Shown here: piece after piece, positions 1 to 6,865 of the stretch
How positions within the stretch are numbered: the first letter of the stretch is position 1
Layout: each line of letters begins with the position of its first letter
NCBI GenBank assembly: GCA_902773245.1
Contig: CACYDY010000096.1
Coordinates: 1-6,886, forward strand
Direction: 5' to 3'
DNA: 6,886 nucleotides
Origin: an uncultured Ruminococcus sp.
GTDB taxonomy: Bacteria; Bacillota; Clostridia; Oscillospirales; Acutalibacteraceae
Notes under the pieces: generated by a model
Told to the model about the DNA's origin: nothing
What the model saw: only the letters and a program-made list of their open reading frames with translations
Database searches by the model: none
Translations under genes and position numbers: made by a program

Positions 1-83
1 GCTTTGTCTAAATGTATAATTTTGGCAGACAGCAGACGAGCGCAAGCCAACTTACCGTCACAAAATGTAAGGCGGCATCACCG

Positions 84-99
84 GCGGGCGTGTGCCCGC
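84..99. other. GC-rich hairpin in the upstream spacer
   Basis: GCGGGC (84-89) and GCCCGC (94-99) form a perfect 6-bp stem around a GTGT loop, and a G-T wobble could extend it by one pair. It stands out in a spacer that becomes very A+T-rich after about 110. Only three T follow on the + strand, and no T run is found on the other side, so it is a poor intrinsic terminator. It could be the terminator remnant of a gene ending left of the window, or part of a dispersed intergenic repeat. The rest of 1-161 shows no convincing gene. Confidence 0.4.
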
Positions 100-161
100 T
101 TTGCAGACAATATGAATTTTTATGCAAAAATTGTTTTAATAAATTATTAATATTTTCCCTT

Positions 162-190
162 TTGAGTAGACATCATATTTTTTATATGCT
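162..190 (+). promoter_or_regulatory. Possible promoter of the acetyltransferase gene
   Basis: TTGAGT (162-167) and TATGCT (185-190) are separated by exactly 17 bp. Each matches the sigma-A consensus at four of six positions. Transcription would begin near 197, leaving a leader of about 35 nt before the ATG at 232. The surrounding sequence is so A+T-rich that other -10-like hexamers occur, for example TATAAA at 201-206 and TATAAT at 210-215, but these lack a -35 at the right distance. Confidence 0.35.
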
Positions 191-231
191 AAAATTATTG
201 TATAAAAATTATAATTCGGAGTTTTTTTGAT

Positions 232-894
232 ATGGACAACTTGCAAAGACGTGACAGCGAAATGCTTTATGTTACAGACGACAAGGCTCTTGCCGAACAG
301 GCAGTCGCCCGCATTCTTACTCAAAAGCTTAACACTATGGACAGAAGCGATTTCAAAGGGATCACGAAAGTCGCAAAAGAACTTCTCCAAACAGACAATG
401 ATATTTTTATCAATCCCCCGTTTTATTGTGACTACGGAACACATATCGAAGTCGGTAAAAATATTTTTATTAATTACAACTGTACTATCCTCGATGTCGG
501 AAAGGTCAGGATCGGCGACAACTGTATGTTTGCTCCCAACGTGTCGATCTATACGGCAGGTCACCCTGTTCACCCTGCTGTCAGAAACACACTGTACGAA
601 TACGGCATTGACATCACGATCGGAAACAACGTGTGGATCGGCGGTAATGTCGTTATATGCCCCGGAGTTACTATCGGCGACAACTCCGTTATCGGAGCAG
701 GTTCGACAGTTACCAAGGATATCCCCTCATGGTGCATTGCAGCCGGCAATCCGTGCAGAGTTATCCGTGAAATAACCGACGAGGATCTGAAGTATTACTA
801 CAAAGACAAAGAAATCGACGGCGAAGCCCTTTGCGAGATGCAAAAAATTTGGCGTGAAAAAAACGACGACAAAACCTTTCCTTTCAAAAAGTGA
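232..894 (+). CDS. Sugar O-acetyltransferase, LacA/Maa/NodL type
   Basis: This 220-residue protein is a cytoplasmic acetyl-CoA-dependent O-acetyltransferase of the left-handed beta-helix (hexapeptide-repeat) family. Members acetylate a hydroxyl of maltose, glucose, galactosides or oligosaccharides; the true substrate cannot be read from sequence. Residues about 5-60 form the helical N-terminal 'Mac' segment. From about 65 on, hexapeptide turns follow (IEVGKN, VRIGDN, ITIGNN, VTIGDN). The loop TAGHPVHP carries His111, equivalent to the catalytic histidine of LacA, and an Asn in INYN (81 or 83) matches the conserved active-site Asn. NNVWIGG and VIGAGSTVTKDIP are typical acetyl-CoA-side motifs, and the tail NPCRVIREI resembles LacA. 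About 20 charged residues extend past the usual E. coli LacA end. The ATG at 232 fits the family start and has GGAG at 218-221, ten bases upstream. It appears monocistronic, with a separate strong promoter behind it. Relation to the pyrimidine genes is not evident. Confidence 0.93.
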   Translation: MDNLQRRDSEMLYVTDDKALAEQAVARILTQKLNTMDRSDFKGITKVAKELLQTDNDIFINPPFYCDYGTHIEVGKNIFINYNCTILDVGKVRIGDNCMFAPNVSIYTAGHPVHPAVRNTLYEYGIDITIGNNVWIGGNVVICPGVTIGDNSVIGAGSTVTKDIPSWCIAAGNPCRVIREITDEDLKYYYKDKEIDGEALCEMQKIWREKNDDKTFPFKK

Positions 895-978
895 TCTGCC
901 AAAAACCGGACTGCCGGCAAACAGCTCATATTTTTGCATAAAATTGCATAATTATTCGTTTTTTAATAAAATTGTATC

Positions 979-1007
979 TTGACAATATGGCTGTAAAATG
1001 ATACAAT
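979..1007 (+). promoter_or_regulatory. Strong sigma-A-type promoter of pyrC-carA-carB
   Basis: A perfect -35 hexamer TTGACA (979-984) is followed by a 17-bp spacer and TACAAT (1002-1007, five of six consensus). The bases TG at 999-1000 sit one base before the -10, making an extended -10. Transcription should start at a purine near 1013-1015, giving a leader of about 90 nt before the pyrC ATG at 1103. The promoter also settles the pyrC start: an in-frame ATG at 998 lies inside the spacer and so cannot be on a transcript from here. Confidence 0.88.
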
Positions 1008-1013
1008 ATTTCG

Positions 1014-1102
1014 AGAGAATTTTGGAGAAATGTGTTTTCCTTGGGATAGAGGGAGCCGCTGATACTTTTCAATTTTCCGTAAACAAAGAAGGGGTTTTTT
1101 TT
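1014..1102 (+). promoter_or_regulatory. 5' leader of the pyr operon mRNA
   Basis: This is the predicted untranslated leader between the promoter and pyrC. It ends in a Shine-Dalgarno stretch AAGAAGGGG (1086-1094) and a run of eight T (1095-1102) directly before the ATG. I see no match to a PyrR-binding loop and no strong hairpin before the T run. Only weak, wobble-rich pairings are possible, such as CUUUUC near 1074-1079 with GAAGGG at the Shine-Dalgarno site. A 10-codon reading frame (1030-1062) lies within the leader. The leader limits and any control function are inferred. Confidence 0.45.
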
Positions 1103-2368
1103 ATGAACTGTTTGCTGAAAAATGCCAATATTTTTCAAGATTCCAAAATTACCAAGAAGGATATACTTATTTCTAACGGGCATATTGTTTCTATCGGAGA
1201 TTCTCTTGTTTCCGATGACAATACCGACATTATTGATTTAAATAATTGTTTCATATTTCCCGGTTTTATTGATGTTCATGTGCATCTAAGAGAACCGGGT
1301 TTTTCATACAAAGAAACCATCAAAACCGGGTCGCTTGCAGGCGCTCACGGCGGCTATACGGATATTTGTTCAATGCCGAATCTTTCGCCTGTTCCCGACA
1401 GTATCGAACACGTTAAAAAGCAGCTCGACATAATAGATCGCGACGCTGTCATCAACGTACACCCCTACGGCTCCATAACCGTGGGCGAGATGGGAAAAGA
1501 GCTTTCCGATCTTGACGGTCTGAGCGAATTTGTAATAGCTTTTTCGGACGACGGCAAGGGTGTTCAAAGCGATGACATGATGCTTTCCGCTATGAAAAAA
1601 GCCAAGGAGCTTGACAAAATCATTGCGGCTCACTGCGAATTGAACGAGCTTCTGAATGGAGGATATATTCACGACGGAGAATACGCAAAAAAACACGGTC
1701 ACAAGGGTATCTGCTCCGAAAGCGAATGGGGTCAGATCAAGCGTGACATCGAGCTTGTGCGTCAAAGCGGCTGCAAATACCACGTTTGCCACGTTTCAAC
1801 AAAGGAAAGCGTCGAACTGATAAGACAGGCTAAAAAAGAAGGCTTGAGCATTACGTGCGAAACGGGACCTCACTATCTTGTTTTTACCGACAGCGATCTT
1901 AAAGAGGACGGAAGATTCAAAATGAATCCCCCCCTCAGATCGAAGGAAGACCAACAGGCGCTTATCGAAGGCATTAAAGACGGAACCATCGACATGATCG
2001 CAACCGACCACGCTCCGCATTCGGCTGAAGAAAAATCAAGAGGACTTGAAAAAAGCGCCATGGGCATTGTCGGACTTGAAACGGCATTCCCGGTTCTTTA
2101 CACAAATCTTGTCAGAAAAAATATCATAACTCTCGAAAAGCTTATTGAACTTATGAGCGTAAATCCGGGCAAGCGCTTCGGAATAGACACGTCTTTGGAT
2201 ATTAATAAACCCGCTGATCTTACAGTGTGGAATTTGAATGATAAATATGTTATTGATCCCGAAGCTTTTCTGACCATGGGAAGAGCAACGCCTTTCAGCG
2301 GTATGGAAGTTTACGGTCAATGCATGATGACAATGGTCAAGGGGGAAATAAAATGGAAACAAAATTAA
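1103..2368 (+). CDS. pyrC: Dihydroorotase, class I (Bacillus type)
   Basis: This zinc amidohydrolase catalyses step three of de novo pyrimidine synthesis, reversible cyclisation of N-carbamoyl-L-aspartate to L-dihydroorotate, in the cytoplasm. With the ATG at 1103 it has 421 residues, normal for class I enzymes. The TIM-barrel metal ligands are all visible: His59 and His61 in DVHVHLREPG, Asp150 in FSDDG, His177 in AAHCE, His230 in HVCHVST and Asp302 in ATDHAPH. The conserved substrate-contact segment MNPPLR is at 274-279. The spacing of these residues matches what I recall of Gram-positive PyrC. A longer in-frame start at 998 exists but overlaps the promoter, and its extra 35 residues do not resemble the family. 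The ATG at 1103 has AAGAAGGGG eight bases upstream and begins the usual N-terminal beta strand (MNCLLKNANIF). First gene of a three-gene operon, overlapping carA by 16 bp. The pathway partner pyrB is not in the window. Confidence 0.97.
   Translation: MNCLLKNANIFQDSKITKKDILISNGHIVSIGDSLVSDDNTDIIDLNNCFIFPGFIDVHVHLREPGFSYKETIKTGSLAGAHGGYTDICSMPNLSPVPDSIEHVKKQLDIIDRDAVINVHPYGSITVGEMGKELSDLDGLSEFVIAFSDDGKGVQSDDMMLSAMKKAKELDKIIAAHCELNELLNGGYIHDGEYAKKHGHKGICSESEWGQIKRDIELVRQSGCKYHVCHVSTKESVELIRQAKKEGLSITCETGPHYLVFTDSDLKEDGRFKMNPPLRSKEDQQALIEGIKDGTIDMIATDHAPHSAEEKSRGLEKSAMGIVGLETAFPVLYTNLVRKNIITLEKLIELMSVNPGKRFGIDTSLDINKPADLTVWNLNDKYVIDPEAFLTMGRATPFSGMEVYGQCMMTMVKGEIKWKQN
2339..2345 (+). promoter_or_regulatory. 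Ribosome binding site of carA
   Basis: AAGGGGG lies inside the 3' end of pyrC, seven bases before the ATG at 2353. It decides the carA start in favour of 2353 over an in-frame ATG at 2320, which has no comparable site and would add 11 residues unlike any CarA N-terminus. Its position within pyrC suggests translational coupling. Confidence 0.85.
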
Positions 2369-3441
2369 ACAGAAAAATTGTCCTCGAGGACGGTAGCGAA
2401 TACCTCGGAACGGGCTTCGGTCACGAATGTGACAGAGTCTGCGAGCTTGTATTCAACACTTCAATGGTTGGCTATCAGGAAATCGTGTCCGACCCTTCCT
2501 ATACTTATCAAATGGTGGTTATGACTTATCCGCTCATCGGAAACTACGGTATCGCCGATGATGATTTTGAAACAAAAGTACCTTCGATAGGCGGACTTAT
2601 TGTCAGAGAATACAACAATCTTCCGTCAAATTTCAGATACACCAAAACTCTCAGCGAGGTTTTGGAGGAATACGGTATTCCCGGTATCTCGGGAATAGAC
2701 ACCAGACTTCTCACAAGAAAGATCAGAGATTTCGGCAACTGCAAGGTTCTTATCACATCAGCCGACACTCCTCACGAAAAAGCAATGGAAATTCTGAACA
2801 CAACAGACGTTCCCACAGACGCTGTTTCAAAGGTCAGCTGCAAGAAAAAGTGGCATTCAAGAACTGCTCACCCGAAGCTTGACGTTGTTGCGGTAGACTG
2901 CGGTATCAAGCTCAACATCATAAGAAGCCTTAACAAGCTTGGCTGCAACGTTACGGTAGTTCCGTACAACACATCTTATGAGGAGATAGCAAAACTTGAT
3001 CCTGACGGTGTGTTTTTCTCAAACGGCCCAGGAAATCCCGAGGACGTTCCCGAAACCATCGAGCTTATCAAAAAGCTCAGAGGAAATTATCCGATCTTCG
3101 GAATATGCCTGGGACATCAGCTCATCAGCCTTGCGTACGGTGCAACTACGTATAAGCTGAAATTCGGTCACAGAGGAGGAAACCACCCCGTTAAGAATCT
3201 TGAAACGGGAAAGATCGAAATTACAAGTATGAACCACAACTATGCGGTTGACGCAGAAAGCGTTAAGAATACCGATCTGAAAATCACTCACATGGATATT
3301 CTCGACGACACCGTTGAGGGCGTTTCCTGCGACAAGGACAAGGTTTTCTGCGTTCAGTATCACCCGGAAAGCGCTCCGGGTCCTCAGGACAGCTTCTATT
3401 TGTTTGAAAAGTTCATCGGTTTTATGAAGGAGGGCAAATAA
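2353..3441 (+). CDS. carA: Carbamoyl-phosphate synthase small (glutaminase) subunit
   Basis: CarA hydrolyses glutamine and passes ammonia through an internal tunnel to CarB, forming the carbamoyl-phosphate synthase complex in the cytoplasm. The protein is 362 residues from the ATG at 2353, close to the family norm of about 360-380. Residues about 1-135 are the CarA-specific N-terminal domain, with FNTSMVGYQEIVSDPSY (34-50) as its hallmark and GISGIDTRLLTRKIR at 111-125. Residues about 177-358 are a class I glutamine amidotransferase domain. The triad is intact: Cys252 in GICLGHQ, and His337 and Glu339 in QYHPES. SNGPGNP (223-229) is the oxyanion-side loop. The start codon lies inside pyrC, and carB begins one base after its stop, so all three genes are almost certainly cotranscribed and coupled. 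Nothing suggests truncation. Pairing with pyrC favours a pyrimidine-linked enzyme, but a role in arginine synthesis cannot be excluded. Confidence 0.97.
   Translation: METKLNRKIVLEDGSEYLGTGFGHECDRVCELVFNTSMVGYQEIVSDPSYTYQMVVMTYPLIGNYGIADDDFETKVPSIGGLIVREYNNLPSNFRYTKTLSEVLEEYGIPGISGIDTRLLTRKIRDFGNCKVLITSADTPHEKAMEILNTTDVPTDAVSKVSCKKKWHSRTAHPKLDVVAVDCGIKLNIIRSLNKLGCNVTVVPYNTSYEEIAKLDPDGVFFSNGPGNPEDVPETIELIKKLRGNYPIFGICLGHQLISLAYGATTYKLKFGHRGGNHPVKNLETGKIEITSMNHNYAVDAESVKNTDLKITHMDILDDTVEGVSCDKDKVFCVQYHPESAPGPQDSFYLFEKFIGFMKEGK
3427..3434 (+). promoter_or_regulatory. Ribosome binding site of carB
   Basis: AAGGAGGG is a near-ideal Shine-Dalgarno site inside the last codons of carA, eight bases before the carB ATG at 3443. 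It is the best ribosome binding site in the window, and with the one-base gap between genes it should favour matched synthesis of the two subunits. Confidence 0.88.
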
Positions 3442-3442
3442 G

Positions 3443-6400
3443 ATGGCGAAAAGAAGTGATATAAAAAAAGTATTGGTTATCGGTTCGGGTCCTATCGTGA
3501 TCGGTCAGGCTGCCGAATTTGACTATGCGGGTACTCAGGCTTGTCTTGCGCTGCGTGAAGAGGGTTATCAGGTTGTTCTTTGCAACTCCAACCCGGCTAC
3601 CATCATGACAGATACGGTTATCGCAGACAAGGTTTACATGGAACCGCTGACGCTTGAATATATGGCTAAGATACTCAGATACGAGCGTCCCGACGCCATC
3701 GTTCCGGGTATCGGAGGTCAGACAGGTCTTAACCTTGCCATGAAGCTTGCAAGAAAGGGCGTTCTTGACGAGTGTCAGGTCGAGCTTTTGGGCACAAGCG
3801 TAGAGAGTATAGAACGCGCGGAGGATCGAGAGCTTTTCAAGGAGCTTTGCGAAGAGATCGGCGAGCCTGTTCTCCCCTCTATCATTACTCACTCGATCGA
3901 AGAAGGTCTTGACGCAGCTCACAAAATCGGTTACCCGGTCGTTCTTCGTCCCGCTTTCACTTTGGGCGGCACAGGCGGCGGCTTTGTAAATAACGACGAA
4001 GAGCTTGTCGAGATCATGAAAAATGCCCTCAAGCTTTCACCCGTTCACCAGGTTCTTGTTGAGAAGAGCGTTAAGGGCTTCAAGGAGATCGAGTATGAAG
4101 TAATTCGTGACTCAAACGATACGGCTATTACTATTTGTAACATGGAGAACCTCGACCCAGTCGGTATCCACACCGGCGACTCGATAGTTGTTGCGCCGAG
4201 CCAGACTCTTACCAACAAAGAATATCATATGCTTCGTGACAGCGCTTTGAAGATCATTCGCGCGCTCAAGATCGAGGGCGGCTGCAACGTTCAGTTTGCG
4301 CTGGATCCGGTATCGTTCGACTACTATCTCATTGAGGTAAACCCGAGAGTTTCACGTTCGTCCGCACTTGCATCAAAAGCAAGCGGTTATCCTATCGCAA
4401 GAGTTTCCGCAAAAATTGCTGTCGGCATGACTCTTGATGAAATTCAGATCGCCAATACTCCGGCAAGCTTTGAGCCTACACTCGACTATGTTGTTACAAA
4501 AATGCCGAGATTCCCGTTTGATAAATTCTCCGACGCTTCCAATGTTCTCGGTACTCAGATGAAGGCCACCGGCGAGGTAATGAGCGTCGGAAGAACCTTT
4601 GAAGAAAGCTTCCTCAAGGCTGTCCGTTCACTCGAGATCGATGTTTATCACATCTACAAGCCGAAGTTCAACGATATGTCGAACGACGAGCTTCTTGATT
4701 ATATCCGCAAGGGCACGGACGACAGAATTTATGCTATTGCCGAGCTTATCTGGAACGGAATTGATCTGAGAGAAATTTTTGATATTACAAAAATAGATAT
4801 GTTCTTCCTGGAGAAGATCAAAAATATTGTCGACTTTGAGAGAGTTATCAAAAACAACAAGAGCGATCTTAACATACTCTATCAGGCTAAACGCATGGGA
4901 TTTTCCGACAAATATATCGCCAAGCTCTGGGAAACAAACGAGGACGCCGTTTATCAGATGAGAGTCAAAAACAATATGTTCCCCGTTTACAAGATGATCG
5001 ACACCTGCGCTTCGGAGTTTGAGTCGTATATTCCTTATTTCTACTCGACTTATGAGCAGGAGAACGAATCCATCGTCAGCGACAGAAAGAAGGTTGTCGT
5101 TCTCGGTTCGGGCCCTATTCGCATAGGTCAGGGCGTTGAGTTCGACTACTCAACGGTACACGCCGTTATGACTATCAAAAACAACGGCTATGAAGCTATC
5201 ATTATCAACAACAACCCCGAAACCGTTTCAACCGACTACACAACAAGCGACAAGCTCTATTTCGAGCCTTTGACGGTTGAAGACGTTATGAATATCATAC
5301 AGCTTGAAAAGCCTCTCGGCGTTATTGCTTCACTCGGCGGTCAGACTGCCATAAACCTTGCAGAACCGCTCATGAAGCGCGGAGTAAAAATTATCGGCAC
5401 CGATGTCGAGGCTATCGAAAAAGCCGAAAACCGTGATTCGTTCGAAAAAATCATGGAAGAGCTTAAAATTCCGCAGCCGAAGGGTCAGGCAGTTACCAAC
5501 ATCGAAGACGGCGTCAAGGCTGCCGCAGAGATCGGATACCCGGTATTGGTTCGCCCAAGCTATGTTCTCGGCGGACGCGCCATGCAGATAGTTGCAAACG
5601 AGCATATGCTTCGCCACTATCTCAAAACTGCCGTTGAGGTCGACGAGGACAAGCCTGTTCTTGTTGATAAATACATCGTAGGAAAAGAGTGCGAGGTTGA
5701 CGCCGTTTGCGACGGAAAAGATGTCTTTATTCCGGGAATCATGGAACACGTTGAAAGAACCGGTATCCACTCGGGCGACAGTATCAGCGTTTATCCGTCG
5801 TTCACCATTCCAAAGGACGTCAAAGACGTGATCATCGACTACACCGTAAAGCTTGGACTTGGAATAGGTATTGTCGGTCTTTACAACATTCAGTTCATCG
5901 TTGACAAAAACAACGACGTTTACGTTATCGAAGTAAATCCTCGTTCTTCAAGAACCGTGCCGTTCCTTTCAAAGGCAACCGGATATTCTCTTGCGGATAT
6001 CGCAACCCTGACAATTCTCGGTCACTCGCTGAAGGAACAGGGTATCAGCGAAGTTTATCCGAAGGAAAAAGAACGCTGGTATGTCAAGGCTCCTGCTTTC
6101 TCATTCTCCAAGCTCAGCGGACTTGACGCTTACCTCTCTCCCGAGATGAAGTCGACCGGCGAGGCGATCGGCTACGACAAAACTCTCACAAGAGCATTGT
6201 ACAAAGCTTTGCAGTCATCAGGCACAAAAATGGTGAATTACGGAACGGTATTCGCCACTATCGCAGATGTTGACAAGGAAGAAGCTTTGCCGCTTATCCG
6301 CCGTTTCTACAACCTCGGCTTCAACATTGAAGCAACCGAGGGTACCGCAAAGTTCCTCAAAGAACACGGTATCAGAACAAGAATAAGACAAAAGCTTTCA

Positions 6401-6619
6401 AACAGCAGCGGTGATATTTTTGATTCACTCCGTTCGGGCTACATCAATTACGTCATCAACACTAAGGATCTTTACCATGAGAACAGCAACGACGGCTATC
6501 TCATAAGACGCTGGGCTGTTGAGAACAACGTTGCTATCTTCACTGCGCTCGACACAGTCAGAGCTTTGCTCGACGTTCTTGAAGAAACGACGCTTTGCAT
6601 TTCAACAATAGATATGTAA
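3443..6619 (+). CDS. carB: Carbamoyl-phosphate synthase large subunit
   Basis: CarB makes carbamoyl phosphate from bicarbonate, CarA-supplied ammonia and two ATP. It is full length at 1058 residues and has the classic duplicated layout. The carboxyphosphate half covers about 1-400: GSGPIVIGQAAEFDYAG at 14-30, RPAFTLGGTGGG at 169-180 and EVNPRVSRSSA from 298. An oligomerisation region covers about 400-550. The carbamate-kinase half covers about 550-935: GSGPIRIGQGVEFDYS at 555-570, RPSYVLGG at 704-711 and EVNPRSSR at 830-837. An MGS-like allosteric domain covers about 936-1058. That domain retains Thr965 and Thr968 (ATEGTA), Lys984 and the INT segment at 1005-1007, matching E. coli CarB nucleotide-effector positions as I recall them, so UMP inhibition is plausible. 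Last gene of the operon, one base after carA. No frameshift or missing key residue was seen. Confidence 0.98.
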   Translation: MAKRSDIKKVLVIGSGPIVIGQAAEFDYAGTQACLALREEGYQVVLCNSNPATIMTDTVIADKVYMEPLTLEYMAKILRYERPDAIVPGIGGQTGLNLAMKLARKGVLDECQVELLGTSVESIERAEDRELFKELCEEIGEPVLPSIITHSIEEGLDAAHKIGYPVVLRPAFTLGGTGGGFVNNDEELVEIMKNALKLSPVHQVLVEKSVKGFKEIEYEVIRDSNDTAITICNMENLDPVGIHTGDSIVVAPSQTLTNKEYHMLRDSALKIIRALKIEGGCNVQFALDPVSFDYYLIEVNPRVSRSSALASKASGYPIARVSAKIAVGMTLDEIQIANTPASFEPTLDYVVTKMPRFPFDKFSDASNVLGTQMKATGEVMSVGRTFEESFLKAVRSLEIDVYHIYKPKFNDMSNDELLDYIRKGTDDRIYAIAELIWNGIDLREIFDITKIDMFFLEKIKNIVDFERVIKNNKSDLNILYQAKRMGFSDKYIAKLWETNEDAVYQMRVKNNMFPVYKMIDTCASEFESYIPYFYSTYEQENESIVSDRKKVVVLGSGPIRIGQGVEFDYSTVHAVMTIKNNGYEAIIINNNPETVSTDYTTSDKLYFEPLTVEDVMNIIQLEKPLGVIASLGGQTAINLAEPLMKRGVKIIGTDVEAIEKAENRDSFEKIMEELKIPQPKGQAVTNIEDGVKAAAEIGYPVLVRPSYVLGGRAMQIVANEHMLRHYLKTAVEVDEDKPVLVDKYIVGKECEVDAVCDGKDVFIPGIMEHVERTGIHSGDSISVYPSFTIPKDVKDVIIDYTVKLGLGIGIVGLYNIQFIVDKNNDVYVIEVNPRSSRTVPFLSKATGYSLADIATLTILGHSLKEQGISEVYPKEKERWYVKAPAFSFSKLSGLDAYLSPEMKSTGEAIGYDKTLTRALYKALQSSGTKMVNYGTVFATIADVDKEEALPLIRRFYNLGFNIEATEGTAKFLKEHGIRTRIRQKLSNSSGDIFDSLRSGYINYVINTKDLYHENSNDGYLIRRWAVENNVAIFTALDTVRALLDVLEETTLCISTIDM

Positions 6620-6682
6620 GCCCGGCTGTTATTCAGTATTATATTCGAAAGCGTTAAAATTTATCTCTATTCTTCTCAGATC

Positions 6683-6716
6683 GGCAATTCGCTGCGCTGT
6701 TGCCTGCTTTGATTTT
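6683..6716 (+). terminator. Weak candidate terminator after carB
   Basis: GGCAA (6683-6687) and TTGCC (6700-6704) can form a 5-bp stem with a 12-nt loop, followed by an interrupted T-rich stretch (6705-6716). The stem is short and the tract imperfect, so this is only the best candidate near the operon end. A cleaner run of seven T at 6729-6735 has no strong stem immediately before it. Termination might instead occur farther on or depend on Rho. Confidence 0.25.
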
Positions 6717-6737
6717 AACTGAAAGGTATTTTTTTAA

Positions 6738-6817
6738 GAGTCGCTTTGATTGATAGTTTATTTGATTTCGCTGAGGGAAATTTGTCAATCGTTTCTGCTT
6801 TGTTCCGTCAGCGACTC
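6738..6817. repeat. Nested inverted-repeat element in the carB downstream spacer
   Basis: Three sets of complementary arms lie inside one another. The outer pair GAGTCGCT (6738-6745) and AGCGACTC (6810-6817) is a perfect 8-bp match. The middle pair GATTGA (6748-6753) and TCAATC (6785-6790) is a perfect 6-bp match that continues inward by three more pairs, two of them wobbles. The inner pair ATTTC (6765-6769) and GAAAT (6777-6781) closes a 7-nt loop. The right side carries a 19-nt unpaired stretch between the middle and outer arms. No T run follows on either strand, so it is not an ordinary terminator. It could be a structured RNA in the operon tail or a dispersed intergenic repeat. Confidence 0.5.
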
Positions 6818-6854
6818 CCTAAAGGGATTAGGCTTTGCCGTCACCGGCTCTGCC
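6816..6854. other. Cluster of short hairpins and a short direct repeat
   Basis: TCCC (6816-6819) pairs with GGGA (6824-6827) across a TAAA loop, and GCCG (6837-6840) pairs with CGGC (6845-6848) across four bases. GGCTTTGCC (6831-6839) and GGCTCTGCC (6846-6854) repeat with one mismatch, and each has complementary ends. The stems are too short to be compelling alone, but their density next to the 6738-6817 element suggests one larger structured spacer. No reading frame here resembles a gene. Confidence 0.35.
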
Positions 6855-6865
6855 TTTGGAAACCG

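Noticed and set aside
15..20. Perfect TATAAT hexamer near the window start
   Set aside because: The -35 region would lie outside the window and no extended -10 is present, so a promoter cannot be supported.
1..150. Stop-free frame from the first base to a TAA at 148-150, a possible end of an upstream gene
   Set aside because: The translation (rich in R, H and A, then F, Y and I) matches no family I recognise, and codon use is unlike the other genes. Sequence left of the window would settle it.
12..230. 72-residue + strand frame with a CPLC...CKNC pattern reminiscent of a zinc ribbon
   Set aside because: The cysteines are encoded partly by the GC hairpin, the C-terminal half is translated A+T-rich spacer, there is no Shine-Dalgarno site, and the frame runs through the acetyltransferase promoter and ribosome binding site.
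227..775. 182-residue + strand frame overlapping the acetyltransferase
   Set aside because: It is an out-of-frame shadow of a gene with clear family motifs, and its own product has no recognisable features.
906..964. Terminator for the acetyltransferase gene: CCGG/CCGG hairpin (906-917), an A+T-only stem ATTTT/AAAAT (930-944) and a T6 run (959-964)
   Set aside because: The GC hairpin is only 4 bp and far from the T run, and the nearer stem is made of A-T pairs only. I could not support a specific terminator.
998..1102. N-terminal extension of PyrC from an in-frame ATG at 998
   Set aside because: The ATG lies inside the promoter spacer, upstream of the predicted transcription start. The 35 extra residues do not resemble dihydroorotase, while 1103 has a good Shine-Dalgarno site and the family N-terminus.
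1014..1102. PyrR-binding loop or riboswitch in the pyr leader
   Set aside because: No PyrR-like consensus loop, no long stems and no terminator/antiterminator pair could be found by eye.
2320..2352. N-terminal extension of CarA from an in-frame ATG at 2320
   Set aside because: It has no good Shine-Dalgarno site and adds 11 residues unlike CarA. The ATG at 2353 has AAGGGGG seven bases upstream and gives a standard length.
3422..3922. Antisense frames over pyrC, carA and carB
   Set aside because: All are mirror images of strongly conserved coding sequence, without their own ribosome binding sites or family motifs.
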